Shown here in pieces: positions 1-9,394 of a DNA stretch of 64,000 nucleotides. The notes below the pieces were generated by a model, which worked only from the letters and a program-made list of their open reading frames with translations, was not told the origin of the DNA and made no database searches. The position numbers were made by a program, and so were the translations under genes. Origin of the DNA: Fusibacter_C sp942493125. GTDB taxonomy: Bacteria > Bacillota > Clostridia > Peptostreptococcales > Acidaminobacteraceae. Position 1 is the first letter of the stretch, and every line of letters begins with the position of its first letter. The stretch lies in assembly GCA_942493125.1 (NCBI GenBank), contig OW818667.1, positions 3,593,621-3,657,620 of the forward strand, in the 5' to 3' direction.

Positions 1-630
1 ATTGAAATGATCCCACTGACAGAAACGGCGCTTATGAGTGCTGAAATAGATATATTGGAAGGCGAAACCGTCTCAAAAACTTGGCCAGAAGGGTACTATA
101 GATCACTTTCAATAGATGATGATCATCTATTCATTCAGTATAATGTCTGTGCGGAGTCACCAGATTTATCTATGGCGACATTCACTGATTCCATCAAAAA
201 AGAGTTGTCGGATAAGAACTACAAAACAGTTGTTATCGACTTACGCTATAACACAGGCGGTAATTCTGAAGTTCTAAGACCGATGCTAAACATGCTCAAA
301 GAAATGAAGGAAGAAAAGTCGTTAGAAATATATACGCTTATCGGTAAAAGTACTTTTTCATCAGCGATTATCAATGCTTTGCAAACTAAAGACGAGCTAG
401 GCAGTACGTTGATTGGATCAGCAACTGGAGGCAACGTCAACGGGTATGGTGAAGTGAAGACTTTTGAACTTAAGAATCATCCATTTGTCGTGACCTATTC
501 TACGAAATATTTTGAATTAATCAAAGGTTATGATAAAGACTCACTTTACCCTGATTTTGAAGTGGAGCAATCACTAGAAGATTACCTTGATGGCAAGGAT
601 ACTGAAGTTGAATGGATTCTCAATAATTGA
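1..630 (+). CDS. S41-family peptidase-like protein, 5' end cut by window
   Basis: C-terminal part of a protein resembling S41 (C-terminal processing/tricorn-type) serine peptidases. The reading frame is open to the first base of the window, so the gene very likely starts upstream; the first ATG is at base 7. Seen in the 209 visible codons: the S41 strand-turn VVIDLRYNTGGNS (about residues 77-89), a FSSA segment (about 119-122) where the family carries its nucleophilic serine, and a following GSATGGNVNGYGEV stretch typical of the substrate-binding side. No PDZ domain or signal peptide is visible, but either could lie upstream. A GGDEF gene follows after about 20 bp, so co-transcription is likely. 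Substrate unknown. Confidence 0.7.
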   Translation: MEMIPLTETALMSAEIDILEGETVSKTWPEGYYRSLSIDDDHLFIQYNVCAESPDLSMATFTDSIKKELSDKNYKTVVIDLRYNTGGNSEVLRPMLNMLKEMKEEKSLEIYTLIGKSTFSSAIINALQTKDELGSTLIGSATGGNVNGYGEVKTFELKNHPFVVTYSTKYFELIKGYDKDSLYPDFEVEQSLEDYLDGKDTEVEWILNN

Positions 631-650
631 GTTTATATTAAGGGGGCATG

Positions 651-1658
651 ATGAACGCATTTGAAGAATATCAAATGACAGCGGAAAAGTTGAAAGACGA
701 TATGATGGACAAAAATCGAAAGCTCACGCGCCAACTAGCAGAAAAGGAGCAGAGCTTCGAACTCGTCAAGATGGTGCACTTTAACAAATCTGTCAATCTT
801 CAGATGTTAAATGATATCTTGATCGGTTGTACAGGTTGTCTACATTCATTTATCTTTTCAAATAAGATGACAATATCGAACTTGAAACCAGATAATCACA
901 TTTATCATAGTCTGGTTTCAAATCGCGAACAGTTTATGATGGTGACGGAACTACAAGTCAATAGAACGCTCATAGAGGGTTTTACGACGATTATCTATCC
1001 AGTTGGCATCTCTGACCTGATTGAAGGTCATCATCATATTGTGCGGTGTATTGTCATGCTCTATCCCAATAAAGTGATGGATCATGAAGTCCTTGAATTC
1101 ATCAAGTCCTTTATGATTGTCAATGAAGTCATGATCAATATCGTCCTCACTAGAGAACGCATGACGGAACTTATTGAAACCGATCCACTCACAAAAGCAC
1201 TCAACAGGTTGGCATGGCGTGAAAATCTTAAAAGGTTATTAAGCGATGTCGTCCCGTTTTATATCCTCATGATCGACGTTGACCGATTTAAAACCATCAA
1301 TGACACATATGGCCACCCAAAAGGTGATGAAGTCCTCAAATTTACAGCGGCTTGGCTAAAGAACGCCGTAAGAGCTGATGATAAAGTTTTTCGACTCGGT
1401 GGTGATGAGTTTGCCGTAATGGGGATTATCAATCCAAATGAACAGAATACCCTTTTGGACAAATTAGCGGCTTTCAATGCAAACTATCGTGAAAGCACTT
1501 TGAAATTCTTGAAACTCGAAACGTCAATATCAATTGGTGTTCTATTCACAGGAAGTAACCAAACTGAAGAAGAAGTATTCAGCAAAGTGGATGAGCTACT
1601 ATATCAATCTAAAACCTCAGGAAAAAACACTATGACAATACAAAATGAATTGAGGTAA
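651..1658 (+). CDS. diguanylate cyclase (GGDEF domain)
   Basis: Predicted cytoplasmic enzyme making cyclic di-GMP from two GTP. The first roughly 160 residues form a GAF-like region after an N-terminal helical stretch; the GGDEF domain fills about residues 175-335, with an intact RLGGDEF active loop near residue 250. An RxxD inhibitory site lies five residues before it (RADD), so product feedback is expected. No membrane segment. Two ATGs stand side by side at 648 and 651; 651 is chosen because AGGGGG at 641-646 leaves only one base before 648. Together with the HD-GYP gene at about 5 kb, this window holds both a synthesis and a degradation enzyme for c-di-GMP. The GNAT-like gene starts 3 bp after its stop. 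Confidence 0.9.
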   Translation: MNAFEEYQMTAEKLKDDMMDKNRKLTRQLAEKEQSFELVKMVHFNKSVNLQMLNDILIGCTGCLHSFIFSNKMTISNLKPDNHIYHSLVSNREQFMMVTELQVNRTLIEGFTTIIYPVGISDLIEGHHHIVRCIVMLYPNKVMDHEVLEFIKSFMIVNEVMINIVLTRERMTELIETDPLTKALNRLAWRENLKRLLSDVVPFYILMIDVDRFKTINDTYGHPKGDEVLKFTAAWLKNAVRADDKVFRLGGDEFAVMGIINPNEQNTLLDKLAAFNANYRESTLKFLKLETSISIGVLFTGSNQTEEEVFSKVDELLYQSKTSGKNTMTIQNELR

Positions 1659-1661
1659 ACT

Positions 1662-2738
1662 ATGCATGCAATAACTGACAAGCGCGCTATCATTGAGCGC
1701 TTAAAAAATCTGAAATTTGTTCCTTACAATGTACTCGGTGCATTGGAAAATACTGAAAATAAAAGCTATATTGATGAGCCAACAGATTCTATTTGGGTTG
1801 AAAATCACTATTTCAACTACATTACTGGCGATTCAAATGTGATCTTAAACAGAATCAATAACTTAGAAGACGGGTTTTACGGTTTCTCAGGTGTTCATGG
1901 AGAACTTGCTTCAGAGATCTACAAAAATCATTTTTTGCATTGGTTTGAAGCAACAGAACGCTATGTGTTAACTGCGGAACTTCCAGATCAAGTTTGTCCT
2001 TACCAAGTTGTCAAAGTGCCTATTGAAGAGGCACAAGGGATTGACGATCGTTATGAGTACAAGCAAGACGGTTCACTTGAACGGATCAAAGATGCTATTT
2101 TAAATCGTCCATCAGCGGCTATTTATATTGACGGTCAAATCGCTAGCTACGTTCTTGTACATGAAGACAATTCTATTGGCTATATGTTCACGCTTGATGC
2201 GTATCGCAAGCTTGGACTTGGCTATTGGGTATCGATAGATATCGTCAAACGAATTCAATCTCTTGGTGTAGTGCCATTTTTGGAAATCAATAAAGCCAAT
2301 TTTAAATCTCAAGGACTTGCAGGCAAACTATGCTTTGAAAAGGATGCATTCACGCCTTGGTTCGGAATCATCAAAGGTATTCCTGATTTCTTCAGTACTT
2401 GGGATCCACTTAATGGGGCATCTTATATCTTCTCGTCGATCGCTCAGTTAAGAGTTTCGGACAAATTGACAACTGATATTGAAAATATCCATTTTGAGAA
2501 AGTGGAAGATACATTTATAGGCGTTATAAATGAAGGTGTAAAGAAGGCGACATTCAAAGCGGTTCTTGACGACTCAAAAGAAGCGTACATCATAAATATT
2601 GATCAACTTTCAGAGATGACACTTTATGACTTGGTGTGCACCATGGCTGTTCATTTTCCAGAACACAACGCATCGATAGTATTGCCGTACGACAGTCTCC
2701 TTGTAGATCAAATCGGTGGCATCTTCATTGAAAAATAG
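1662..2738 (+). CDS. GNAT-like acetyltransferase
   Basis: A 358-residue protein whose middle resembles the GNAT acetyltransferase fold: at residues 181-190 the RKLGLGYW stretch fits the acetyl-CoA pyrophosphate-binding loop (R/QxxGxG/A), followed by an alpha helix and a strand ending PFLEINKANFKS, as in FR47-like members. The flanks (1-100 and about 260-358) are not recognised and make it about twice the size of a single GNAT domain. GAGGT lies just before the ATG. It follows the GGDEF gene by 3 bp, so it is translated from the same message. Acceptor substrate unknown; it could act on a small amine or a protein. The GNAT assignment rests on the motif and predicted fold only. Confidence 0.6.
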   Translation: MHAITDKRAIIERLKNLKFVPYNVLGALENTENKSYIDEPTDSIWVENHYFNYITGDSNVILNRINNLEDGFYGFSGVHGELASEIYKNHFLHWFEATERYVLTAELPDQVCPYQVVKVPIEEAQGIDDRYEYKQDGSLERIKDAILNRPSAAIYIDGQIASYVLVHEDNSIGYMFTLDAYRKLGLGYWVSIDIVKRIQSLGVVPFLEINKANFKSQGLAGKLCFEKDAFTPWFGIIKGIPDFFSTWDPLNGASYIFSSIAQLRVSDKLTTDIENIHFEKVEDTFIGVINEGVKKATFKAVLDDSKEAYIINIDQLSEMTLYDLVCTMAVHFPEHNASIVLPYDSLLVDQIGGIFIEK

Positions 2739-2757
2739 CTATAGAAAGGATGACCCT

Positions 2758-3240
2758 ATGGAAAAATGGATTGGACCACTCGCTATCATCATAATATGTA
2801 TTGGATTTACAGTATTTATCGTCAAAGACATAATGGCACTCAATGTTTTGAAGTTCCGTTTAAAACAGTCTTTATCAGCTCAATTGATTACGCCAATTAT
2901 CTATCTTATGATGTTTCTACTCTATACTAAGATAGAATTATGGATCGCTTTGGGCTTTGGATATTTAGGTATGCTGTTTTTTTTCAAGGCGTTTTTCCCA
3001 GATGGCATATTTCAAGGCGGTATTAAACACAGTAACCGCATTATTTTTTGGAATGACGTAATCGGGTATCAAATAGATACCATCGATGAGAAACAAAAAA
3101 ACTTGAAATTAGAGACGTCACCGATGGGTTTTTTTAAGAAAACGCTTTTTTCATTTAAAATTGATCATGATTCTGAAACCGAAATCAGATCTCAAATGGC
3201 TGAATTAGGCATAGAAAGGACGAGCAAGCGAAAGTTGTAG
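2758..3240 (+). CDS. small membrane protein of unknown function
   Basis: A 160-residue protein. Start chosen at 2758 because GAAAGGA sits 8 bp upstream; an in-frame start at 2716 would overlap the preceding gene by 23 bp and has no ribosome site. Two or three hydrophobic segments are visible (residues about 5-22, 42-58, 62-78), followed by a cytoplasmic-looking tail of about 80 residues (IIFWNDVIGYQIDTID...), reminiscent of DUF5673-type membrane proteins with a PH-like tail; I cannot confirm that family. It is the last gene of the preceding operon and is closed by a clear terminator. Function not recognised. Confidence 0.65.
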   Translation: MEKWIGPLAIIIICIGFTVFIVKDIMALNVLKFRLKQSLSAQLITPIIYLMMFLLYTKIELWIALGFGYLGMLFFFKAFFPDGIFQGGIKHSNRIIFWNDVIGYQIDTIDEKQKNLKLETSPMGFFKKTLFSFKIDHDSETEIRSQMAELGIERTSKRKL

Positions 3241-3259
3241 TCAAAATAATATACAAAAA

Positions 3260-3306
3260 AATAACACAATTGACGTTGAAGCATGATGTTAATTGTGTTA
3301 TTTTAA
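3260..3306 (+). terminator. intrinsic terminator after the GGDEF/GNAT operon
   Basis: Perfect 12-bp stem AATAACACAATT / AATTGTGTTATT (3260-3271 and 3291-3302) with a 19-nt loop, followed by TTAATTAA. It ends the transcript of the small membrane protein. AT-rich stem and a short T-run make it moderate in strength. Confidence 0.7.
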
Positions 3307-3400
3307 TTAATAGAGCACTCGGGACACAACGAAATTAACTGGGACAAATATCGCCCGAAAACTACAATTGAAATATTAAATTAGAATGGAGAGTAACAAC

Positions 3401-4216
3401 ATGACATATAAATTAATAGCTCTAGATATGGATGGTACATTATTCAACGAAAAAAAAGAAATATCGCCACGAAACAGACGTGCGATACAGGATGCGAGAA
3501 AAATCGGGAAAAATGTAGTTATTGCGACAGGTCGTCCCTTACTCGGCATCAAACACATATTAAATGAACTGGGGCTCAATACAAGCGAAGATTATGTCGT
3601 TGCATTCAATGGCGCATTAGTACAAAATGTCAAAACAGGTAAGGTCATCTTTAAAAGTGCTTTAAAGCATGACGATTATAAGCTATTATACGATTTGAGT
3701 CTCAAGTACGGCGTTCATGTACAAGCTTTGACAGAGACTTATGTTACGACACCAGTCCTTAATCCCTTCACACAGATAGAAGCAGATCTCAATGGTATCG
3801 AAATCGTAAAAAGTGATGTCGATGCATTTTCTAAAAATGAGACGATCATCAAAGTGATGTTTGTCGACACTAAAGAAAATTTGGATGCTGTAGAGCGCCA
3901 ATTAACCGATGACATCAAGACTAAGTACAACATCATGAGAAGCTCGTCTATCTTTCTTGAATTCTTAAATCCAGAAGTTAATAAAGGTACTGGCATAAGC
4001 GCAATCGCCTCTATCATGAATTTAGGTGCAGACGAAGTCATCTGTGTTGGCGATGCTGGAAACGATATTGCCATGATCGAGTACGCAGGTCTCGGCGTCG
4101 CTATGGGGAATGCCTATGAATCGGTTAAGCGCATTGCAGACCACATCACTGACACAAATGAAGCAGATGGTGTAGCAAAAGTGATTGAACAGTACATGCT
4201 GAAAAAGGTAATTTAG
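3401..4216 (+). CDS. Cof-type HAD phosphatase
   Basis: Haloacid dehalogenase superfamily hydrolase of the Cof/YkrA class (271 residues, typical length). Motif I is LDMDGTL at residues 7-13, motif II TGR near 45, motif IV GDAGNDIAMIEYAG near 215-228, followed by the GVAMGNA segment usual in this family. These proteins dephosphorylate sugar phosphates, phosphorylated vitamins or flavin mononucleotide; the substrate cannot be read from sequence. The start at 3401 is preferred over an ATG at 3386 because the ribosome site TGGAGAG overlaps that earlier codon. Single gene, preceded by a terminator and followed by a convergent gene whose stop overlaps its own stop by 4 bp. Confidence 0.88.
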   Translation: MTYKLIALDMDGTLFNEKKEISPRNRRAIQDARKIGKNVVIATGRPLLGIKHILNELGLNTSEDYVVAFNGALVQNVKTGKVIFKSALKHDDYKLLYDLSLKYGVHVQALTETYVTTPVLNPFTQIEADLNGIEIVKSDVDAFSKNETIIKVMFVDTKENLDAVERQLTDDIKTKYNIMRSSSIFLEFLNPEVNKGTGISAIASIMNLGADEVICVGDAGNDIAMIEYAGLGVAMGNAYESVKRIADHITDTNEADGVAKVIEQYMLKKVI

Positions 4217-4710
4217 AGTCTATGATTAATATATTTTTCTAAAATTTCAACAACCAACGCATGATCCTCTTTTGAAGGTAAACCAGAAACGGTTATCGTA
4301 CCGATGACACCTGTGCCTTTGAGTATGATGGGGAATGAGCCACCATGTGCTGCATAATCATATGGGTCTAAAAAGAAATTGTCTTTAAGCGTCAATTCTG
4401 ATTTTTCTAGGTATAACCCCCAATAGTATGAGCTGTGTCCAAAGCGCATGACTACATTTGCTTTTCGAAGGATCCAAGCGTCATTATCGGCAGAACTACC
4501 AGGGAGTGCGGCATGATAAAGCTGTTGACCGCTGCGTGAAATATCGATCGCTACGGGCAACTTTCGCGCGTAAGCCGTTTGATATAAGTGTTCGCCAAGT
4601 TTATGGGCGGTCTCAAAACTAAACGTATCAAAGATGAGCGTTTGCTCTTGTTCCAACAGCTGTTCCATAAGGTTTTCCATTACCGTACCTTCAACTTTAT
4701 TATTTGTCAT
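4213..4710 (-). CDS. UPF0303 family protein (HbpS/GlcG-like fold)
   Basis: 165 residues matching the UPF0303 family of the heme-degrading/HbpS-like superfamily; recognisable stretches are FSFETAHKLGEHLY, VAIDISRSGQQLYHAALPG, RKANVVMRFGHSSYY, YAAHGGSFPI and the C-terminal TGVIGTITVSGLPSKEDHALVV. Family members are small soluble proteins of uncertain role; heme or cofactor binding is suspected for relatives. The start at 4710 is preceded by GGAGGTAAAC; an in-frame TTG further up is part of that ribosome site. It overlaps the end of the HD-GYP gene by 11 bp, suggesting translational coupling, so it may serve or sense the same signal. No terminator seen after it. Confidence 0.8.
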   Translation of the reverse strand: MTNNKVEGTVMENLMEQLLEQEQTLIFDTFSFETAHKLGEHLYQTAYARKLPVAIDISRSGQQLYHAALPGSSADNDAWILRKANVVMRFGHSSYYWGLYLEKSELTLKDNFFLDPYDYAAHGGSFPIILKGTGVIGTITVSGLPSKEDHALVVEILEKYINHRL

Positions 4711-5899
4711 GTTTACCTCCAAGAAAGTGATTCCTTAGGATTGCGACAAGCTCTTGATTTAGTGGCATTTTTGCCATCATTTCGAGGGCTCTTTTTGATT
4801 CAAAACCCGGCCTGTAAGGTCTATCTGTAGTAAGCGCACTGTAAACATCGGCGACTGTCAATATCTGAGAATTAAATGGAATTTCATCACCCTTTAAGCC
4901 GTCTGGATAACCTGAACCATCAAGAAGTTCATGATGATGCTTGACGATTAATGCCACTTCCTTAAGATTTGGAAATTGCGATACAATCTCATAACCAATG
5001 GAAGAATGTTTTTTGATTTCTTCATACTCTTCACGGAGGAGGTTGCCTGGTTTATTTAAAATATTTTCTGAAATGCCGATTTTTCCGATGTCATGTAGAT
5101 GCCCCGCTTTATTTAGAATTTTTTGTTGGCTTTTGCTCAACCCAAGTTGCGAGGCGATGAGAACAGCGAAACAAGCCACTTCCTTCGAATGCTCTGCAGT
5201 GTATGCATCTTTCTTGGAAAGCAACATGACGATATTGGCAAGTCCTTCAATCTCATAATGTGAACGTATAGAAATTTGATAAAAAGCCTGGATAATCAAA
5301 AGACTCAATAGTGCAATGGAAAAAGCACTAAGATAGTGGAAAAAATTCAAAGGTTTTTGATTGTTGATAATTTGTATGCCATCAATAGTTGAACTATCCT
5401 CGACGATTACTTCAAAATTGAATTTTGGATTGTCTAATGTTTCATCAAAAACAGCTTGCGGATTGAATGCGATACGCACCATTTTATCTGGCAAGTATTT
5501 TTCTAGAAAACTATCAAAGATGCCCATTTCAACATAGGAAGTCCCATTTTCACTGTAGATTGCATACGAATAGGAACCATCAAAGGGTTTATCAATTATT
5601 GACAAAGCGCCAGACATTGCAAAAGTAGACGTGATATCTCTTTCATAATGGCTGATGAAATCCGTATCGTTGCTTTTAATGGCTTCATACATCTCGTCCC
5701 ATTCAAAATAACCTGTACTTACCCCATCGGCATTTGTATTGATAAATGTATAAAGTGAACTCTCCATAAGATCTTCTATTTCTGTTATGCGAGCTGTATT
5801 GATGCGGTAAAAAAAAGTCAATGAAAGCATCAACATGAGTATAAATACGAAAAGTTTTTTTATTTTATGATCTTGAAAAAGCATTTGTAAAAAAGACAT
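4700..5899 (-). CDS. membrane sensor with CHASE4-like and HD-GYP domains
   Basis: 399 residues. TM1 at about 14-31, an extracytoplasmic region (about 35-185) that looks like a CHASE4 sensor (short helix, then GYFEWDEMYEAI), TM2 at about 189-207, then a C-terminal HD-GYP phosphodiesterase domain. Catalytic features are intact: HSKEV (H228), HLHDIGK (H259, D260), HHHELLDGSGYP (311-322) and DVYSALTTDRPYR. HD-GYP enzymes hydrolyse c-di-GMP with a bi-metal centre. Start supported by GAGG upstream. It forms an overlapping pair with the UPF0303 gene and is divergent from the DUF6273-like gene. Signal sensed is unknown. Confidence 0.9.
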   Translation of the reverse strand: MSFLQMLFQDHKIKKLFVFILMLMLSLTFFYRINTARITEIEDLMESSLYTFINTNADGVSTGYFEWDEMYEAIKSNDTDFISHYERDITSTFAMSGALSIIDKPFDGSYSYAIYSENGTSYVEMGIFDSFLEKYLPDKMVRIAFNPQAVFDETLDNPKFNFEVIVEDSSTIDGIQIINNQKPLNFFHYLSAFSIALLSLLIIQAFYQISIRSHYEIEGLANIVMLLSKKDAYTAEHSKEVACFAVLIASQLGLSKSQQKILNKAGHLHDIGKIGISENILNKPGNLLREEYEEIKKHSSIGYEIVSQFPNLKEVALIVKHHHELLDGSGYPDGLKGDEIPFNSQILTVADVYSALTTDRPYRPGFESKRALEMMAKMPLNQELVAILRNHFLGGKHDK

Positions 5900-6082
5900 A
5901 GTTACCTCAACAAATTTACTGATATCGTCAATATAGTCCGATATTTTTTAATTATACATGAAAAGTTCTTTTGTAACTGCTAATTTATTATATTTTATTA
6001 AAAATTAACGAAGAATACATTCTTAAAATTTCATTAAATTTTCCATAAGTTTCATTTATATACCAATATTAGGGCATTGAAA

Positions 6083-6091
6083 TGTTATAAT
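6083..6091 (+). promoter_or_regulatory. extended -10 promoter for the DUF6273-like gene
   Basis: TGTTATAAT matches an extended -10 (TGn + TATAAT) about 105 bp before the start codon at 6197, in an otherwise AT-rich 297-bp divergent region (5900-6196). No convincing -35 hexamer is present. The rest of the region shows nothing I can name. Confidence 0.5.
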
Positions 6092-6196
6092 AATAACAAA
6101 GAAACAACGCAAAGAAACAATATAGTAGAGTTACTGTAATAAAACACCACCCTGTTACGTTATATATATAAAGTGACTTATTTGAGGGAGGCACAT

Positions 6197-7681
6197 ATGA
6201 AAGTCGTGAAAGTGAAGCACTTGTTATTGTTACATATTTTTTTATTATTTGCTTTGATCAGTAGTGTTGGATTTGGTGAGGCGTCAAAAGGTTCATCTTT
6301 AGTGGTTGGGGATTATATCGAGTTTGGACAGTATGAAAATGAGCCTGTCGTTTGGCAAGTGGTAAGCATCGATGCGGAGGGCAATCCACTGCTTTTTTCG
6401 AGGCGTATTTTGACGATCAAAGCGTTCGATGCAAGTGGAAGTCAATATGAAGAAGATGGCTACTACAGCCTTGAGAAGCACTATGGGTCAAACCGTTGGG
6501 AAACGTCGACCTTGCGAAAGTGGCTCAATTCAGACGATAAGCTTGTCAATTGGTCAATCAATGCACCCGATGTTGAAAATGTGTTCAATGGTGAAAAACC
6601 ATACAATACTGAAGCTGGATTTTTACATAACAGCAACTTCAATACAAAAGAAAAAACGATTATAAAAGATACGACGTATACGATGGACGATGGCGCTCAA
6701 TTAAGAGATAAAGTCTTCTTATTGTCAACGGAAGAGGCAATGTCATACTCTGTATGTTCGAGCTGTTATCCACTGCAACACCTCAAACATCAAGCCATAT
6801 CCAAACCATATGACATTTGGACGCGAGATGCCGTCAAGGATACACTCCATGCGGTCAACACGCTAAAATGGGATGGCAACCAATCGCGAAATGTAGCCAA
6901 CGTCAGCAGATCTGGCGTTGCACCAGCTCTCAAACTGGATTCCGAAAAAATAGGATCTATGGAGATGATGGGTAATGGCATTTCCTATAAACCATACTAT
7001 TTCGAGCTCAAAGCAACGACAAATTATGTAGTGATTATTTGTCTTGTTGTTACAGGCATACTGATTTTATATAAATTGTTGAACAGGGCACGTATTCAAG
7101 CAGCGGTCATGCTTATTTGCATCCTTTGTGTTACGATGCTATTGACTGCCTGTCTTGGCTTTAGCATAAGATCGAGTGCAGCAATCAACCAAAAACCTGA
7201 CGAGAACTTTAAAGACTACCTCATCGTATTGCAATATGCGCTTGATATGGATATGATCGAAAAACGTATCGCCGAATTATTTCATGGTGAGCCTATTTTA
7301 GTAGTTGCTCAGGATGGCAGCGATGTGACTGAAAACATTCTAAAAAACTTTTCAGAGCCTATAACCCCAGACGAAATGAGTGCCATCACAAACGAGATTT
7401 TCAAAAATGATTGGCGCGTTGTCAGAGGTGGCGACTATCGAGTGACAAACATTAAAAGGGAAATTGACGACGTCTTTACAAACATTTCGAAGGTGTACCC
7501 AGTGATATTAAATGGAGCCCCTGAGTCAAACGATATGACCGAGTCATTTATTAGTGCTGTTAACGCGCTATATGCGACGCAAAAATACGAGGCGATCGCT
7601 GATTACCTGAGATTGAATGACCTTCAAATCGCCCATCCACTTGATTGGTCAGCAGTCGGTATCGGTGAGCTCTATGAGTAA
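6197..7681 (+). CDS. secreted/membrane protein with DUF6273-like domain
   Basis: 494 residues. Start at 6197 follows GGGAGGCACAT; an in-frame GTG at 6173 has no ribosome site. A signal peptide covers about residues 1-29, followed by a domain with the features of DUF6273 (VGDYIEFGQYENEPVVWQVV, RRILTIKAFD, WETSTLRKWLNS, and later VFLLSTEEAMSY and a RSGVAPALKL end), i.e. the formylglycine-like/cell-surface display domain common in Clostridia. Then come two hydrophobic segments (about 276-295 and 306-327), the second ending LLTACLG, and an unrecognised region of about 160 residues. Fusion of a surface domain to a second unknown part is unusual. Likely co-transcribed with the gene at 7735. Role unknown. 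Confidence 0.7.
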   Translation: MKVVKVKHLLLLHIFLLFALISSVGFGEASKGSSLVVGDYIEFGQYENEPVVWQVVSIDAEGNPLLFSRRILTIKAFDASGSQYEEDGYYSLEKHYGSNRWETSTLRKWLNSDDKLVNWSINAPDVENVFNGEKPYNTEAGFLHNSNFNTKEKTIIKDTTYTMDDGAQLRDKVFLLSTEEAMSYSVCSSCYPLQHLKHQAISKPYDIWTRDAVKDTLHAVNTLKWDGNQSRNVANVSRSGVAPALKLDSEKIGSMEMMGNGISYKPYYFELKATTNYVVIICLVVTGILILYKLLNRARIQAAVMLICILCVTMLLTACLGFSIRSSAAINQKPDENFKDYLIVLQYALDMDMIEKRIAELFHGEPILVVAQDGSDVTENILKNFSEPITPDEMSAITNEIFKNDWRVVRGGDYRVTNIKREIDDVFTNISKVYPVILNGAPESNDMTESFISAVNALYATQKYEAIADYLRLNDLQIAHPLDWSAVGIGELYE

Positions 7682-7734
7682 ATGAGTTGGTGGTGCCAGG
7701 CATTTCGACTCATAAAGACGGGGGGGATTAACAT

Positions 7735-9333
7735 ATGAAATCTAATTTGGACAAGCGCTATATCTATGCAGGTGCCTTATTGATTATCCTAATAGGCGTC
7801 ATAGGGATATTCATCGCTTTGAATCAAAAGAGCGATGACCAGTCTACTGCGGAGAATACGACTGAATTATCAACAGAACTATCCTCGGAAATCCCAACTG
7901 AGATGACCACAGAGGCGAAGATCGAGAATGACTATTTTTATACGCGTCCCGAGGGGCAAACGCGCGTGCTCGCAATAAAAGCGTTAGATGATTCAGAAAT
8001 ACCAGTACCATATGATTTTACGCAATATGGGCTTAAAAACTATGCCGATTCGCGTTATTATGCTTTGGTGATTTTGGAGTTCGCAGAGAATCAGACTACT
8101 TCTGGTGTTTCAAATGAATCTATGACTGTAGTGGCTGAGCTTGAAATTATAAGCGAACTGGAAGCCTCTCATATTGAACAAGTTTATAACCAAATGGAGA
8201 TTCGCTATGAGGAGGACTACGCGATATATCAACATGATCGTAAGTTCTTTGTCACCTCATTGATAGAGCCAAAGTTATATAAGAATTTTGTATTTTTTGA
8301 CCTCCAATATAAAAGTGAATCCACACCTGAAACGACGACGATTGGCGTGTATCAGTCGTCATTTGCGAATGTCGTGTTTTCAAAAAAAGATAAACGCTTT
8401 ATAAGCGAGCCAGTAACAGATGGACAAACAACAGAGGAGTATGACTGGGAAAGCAAAACCGTCATTCATAAACCAGCTTTAACCTCTGTACAAGGTCCAT
8501 CACTCTCAAAGATAACAGATGAAACAAGACTTGCACAACTCACATTAGGCGCGAGTAGCGCCGTGTTATTTGATCGACTGGGTCAACCTAAAAATGTTGG
8601 CTGGTTATCTGGTTATTATCTAGCTTATGAAGAACTACTTTTCTTTTCTGAAATGGAGGAGAATGGCGCGGTACTGACTTTCCATCCTACGAAAGCCATC
8701 CTGTATTTTGGTGACTTTGCAGTTGCTGGACTAAAGAAGGGGATGACATTTAAAGAAGTAGAAAAAGTCATAGGACCTCAAGACATATTAATCTTTACTG
8801 AAGGCAATGAATTAAATTATCCATTAAATGTAGTCATAAAAAAAGAGGGCTTTTCAATCAGTATTGGATTCAATGCCAATTTTGAAGTGACGCAGTTCTT
8901 AATCCGATCCGAAGATGTAGAGACAGGGCCGATTGGTGAGCCTTTGCCAAATGAAATTGAAAGTGCCTTTTCTGAAGAGATCTTTGAATTTGATAGCCTT
9001 GAGAAGTTCACTGATTTTACTAGTGGATTCAATTTGAGCTATTTTAATGCTTCACCTATGTCAAGCGGGGGTATTGAACCAATTGATATCGGATTTTACA
9101 TGTATGATTTATCGAGACAAGTACCAATACTAGTCAATGATCAGCCAATGTACACAGTTTTTGAAGTGTTTTATGATATCAATCCAAGTATCGTAACCGT
9201 TGGAAAAGAGGACGGCATTATTTATAAAATTGATCTCAACACATTTGAAGCAACTCCAGTTTCGGGGCCAAACTATAAAAATCATATAGCAAAAGGCAGT
9301 ATGATTATTAAAGCGTCATTGCTGAATGATTAA
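7735..9333 (+). CDS. membrane-anchored exported protein, unknown
   Basis: 532 residues. One N-terminal membrane anchor (about 10-29), then a Thr/Glu/Ser-rich linker (about 37-62, repeated TTEL/STEL/TEMTTE units) as in cell-surface proteins, then a long mainly beta-strand region with no recognised family. A segment LKKGMTFKEVEKVIGPQ (about residue 337) has the look of the short repeat found in SmpA/BLIP-like folds, but this is only a resemblance. Start preceded by a GGGGGG run 6-11 bp upstream. It follows the DUF6273-like gene by 53 bp and is presumably in the same message; both are exported, so the pair may act together at the surface. Confidence 0.6.
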   Translation: MKSNLDKRYIYAGALLIILIGVIGIFIALNQKSDDQSTAENTTELSTELSSEIPTEMTTEAKIENDYFYTRPEGQTRVLAIKALDDSEIPVPYDFTQYGLKNYADSRYYALVILEFAENQTTSGVSNESMTVVAELEIISELEASHIEQVYNQMEIRYEEDYAIYQHDRKFFVTSLIEPKLYKNFVFFDLQYKSESTPETTTIGVYQSSFANVVFSKKDKRFISEPVTDGQTTEEYDWESKTVIHKPALTSVQGPSLSKITDETRLAQLTLGASSAVLFDRLGQPKNVGWLSGYYLAYEELLFFSEMEENGAVLTFHPTKAILYFGDFAVAGLKKGMTFKEVEKVIGPQDILIFTEGNELNYPLNVVIKKEGFSISIGFNANFEVTQFLIRSEDVETGPIGEPLPNEIESAFSEEIFEFDSLEKFTDFTSGFNLSYFNASPMSSGGIEPIDIGFYMYDLSRQVPILVNDQPMYTVFEVFYDINPSIVTVGKEDGIIYKIDLNTFEATPVSGPNYKNHIAKGSMIIKASLLND

Positions 9334-9394
9334 ATGTTAAATTGACTAAATGCTAAAATGTCTAAATTACTTAATAAAAATTGGAGGTTACACG

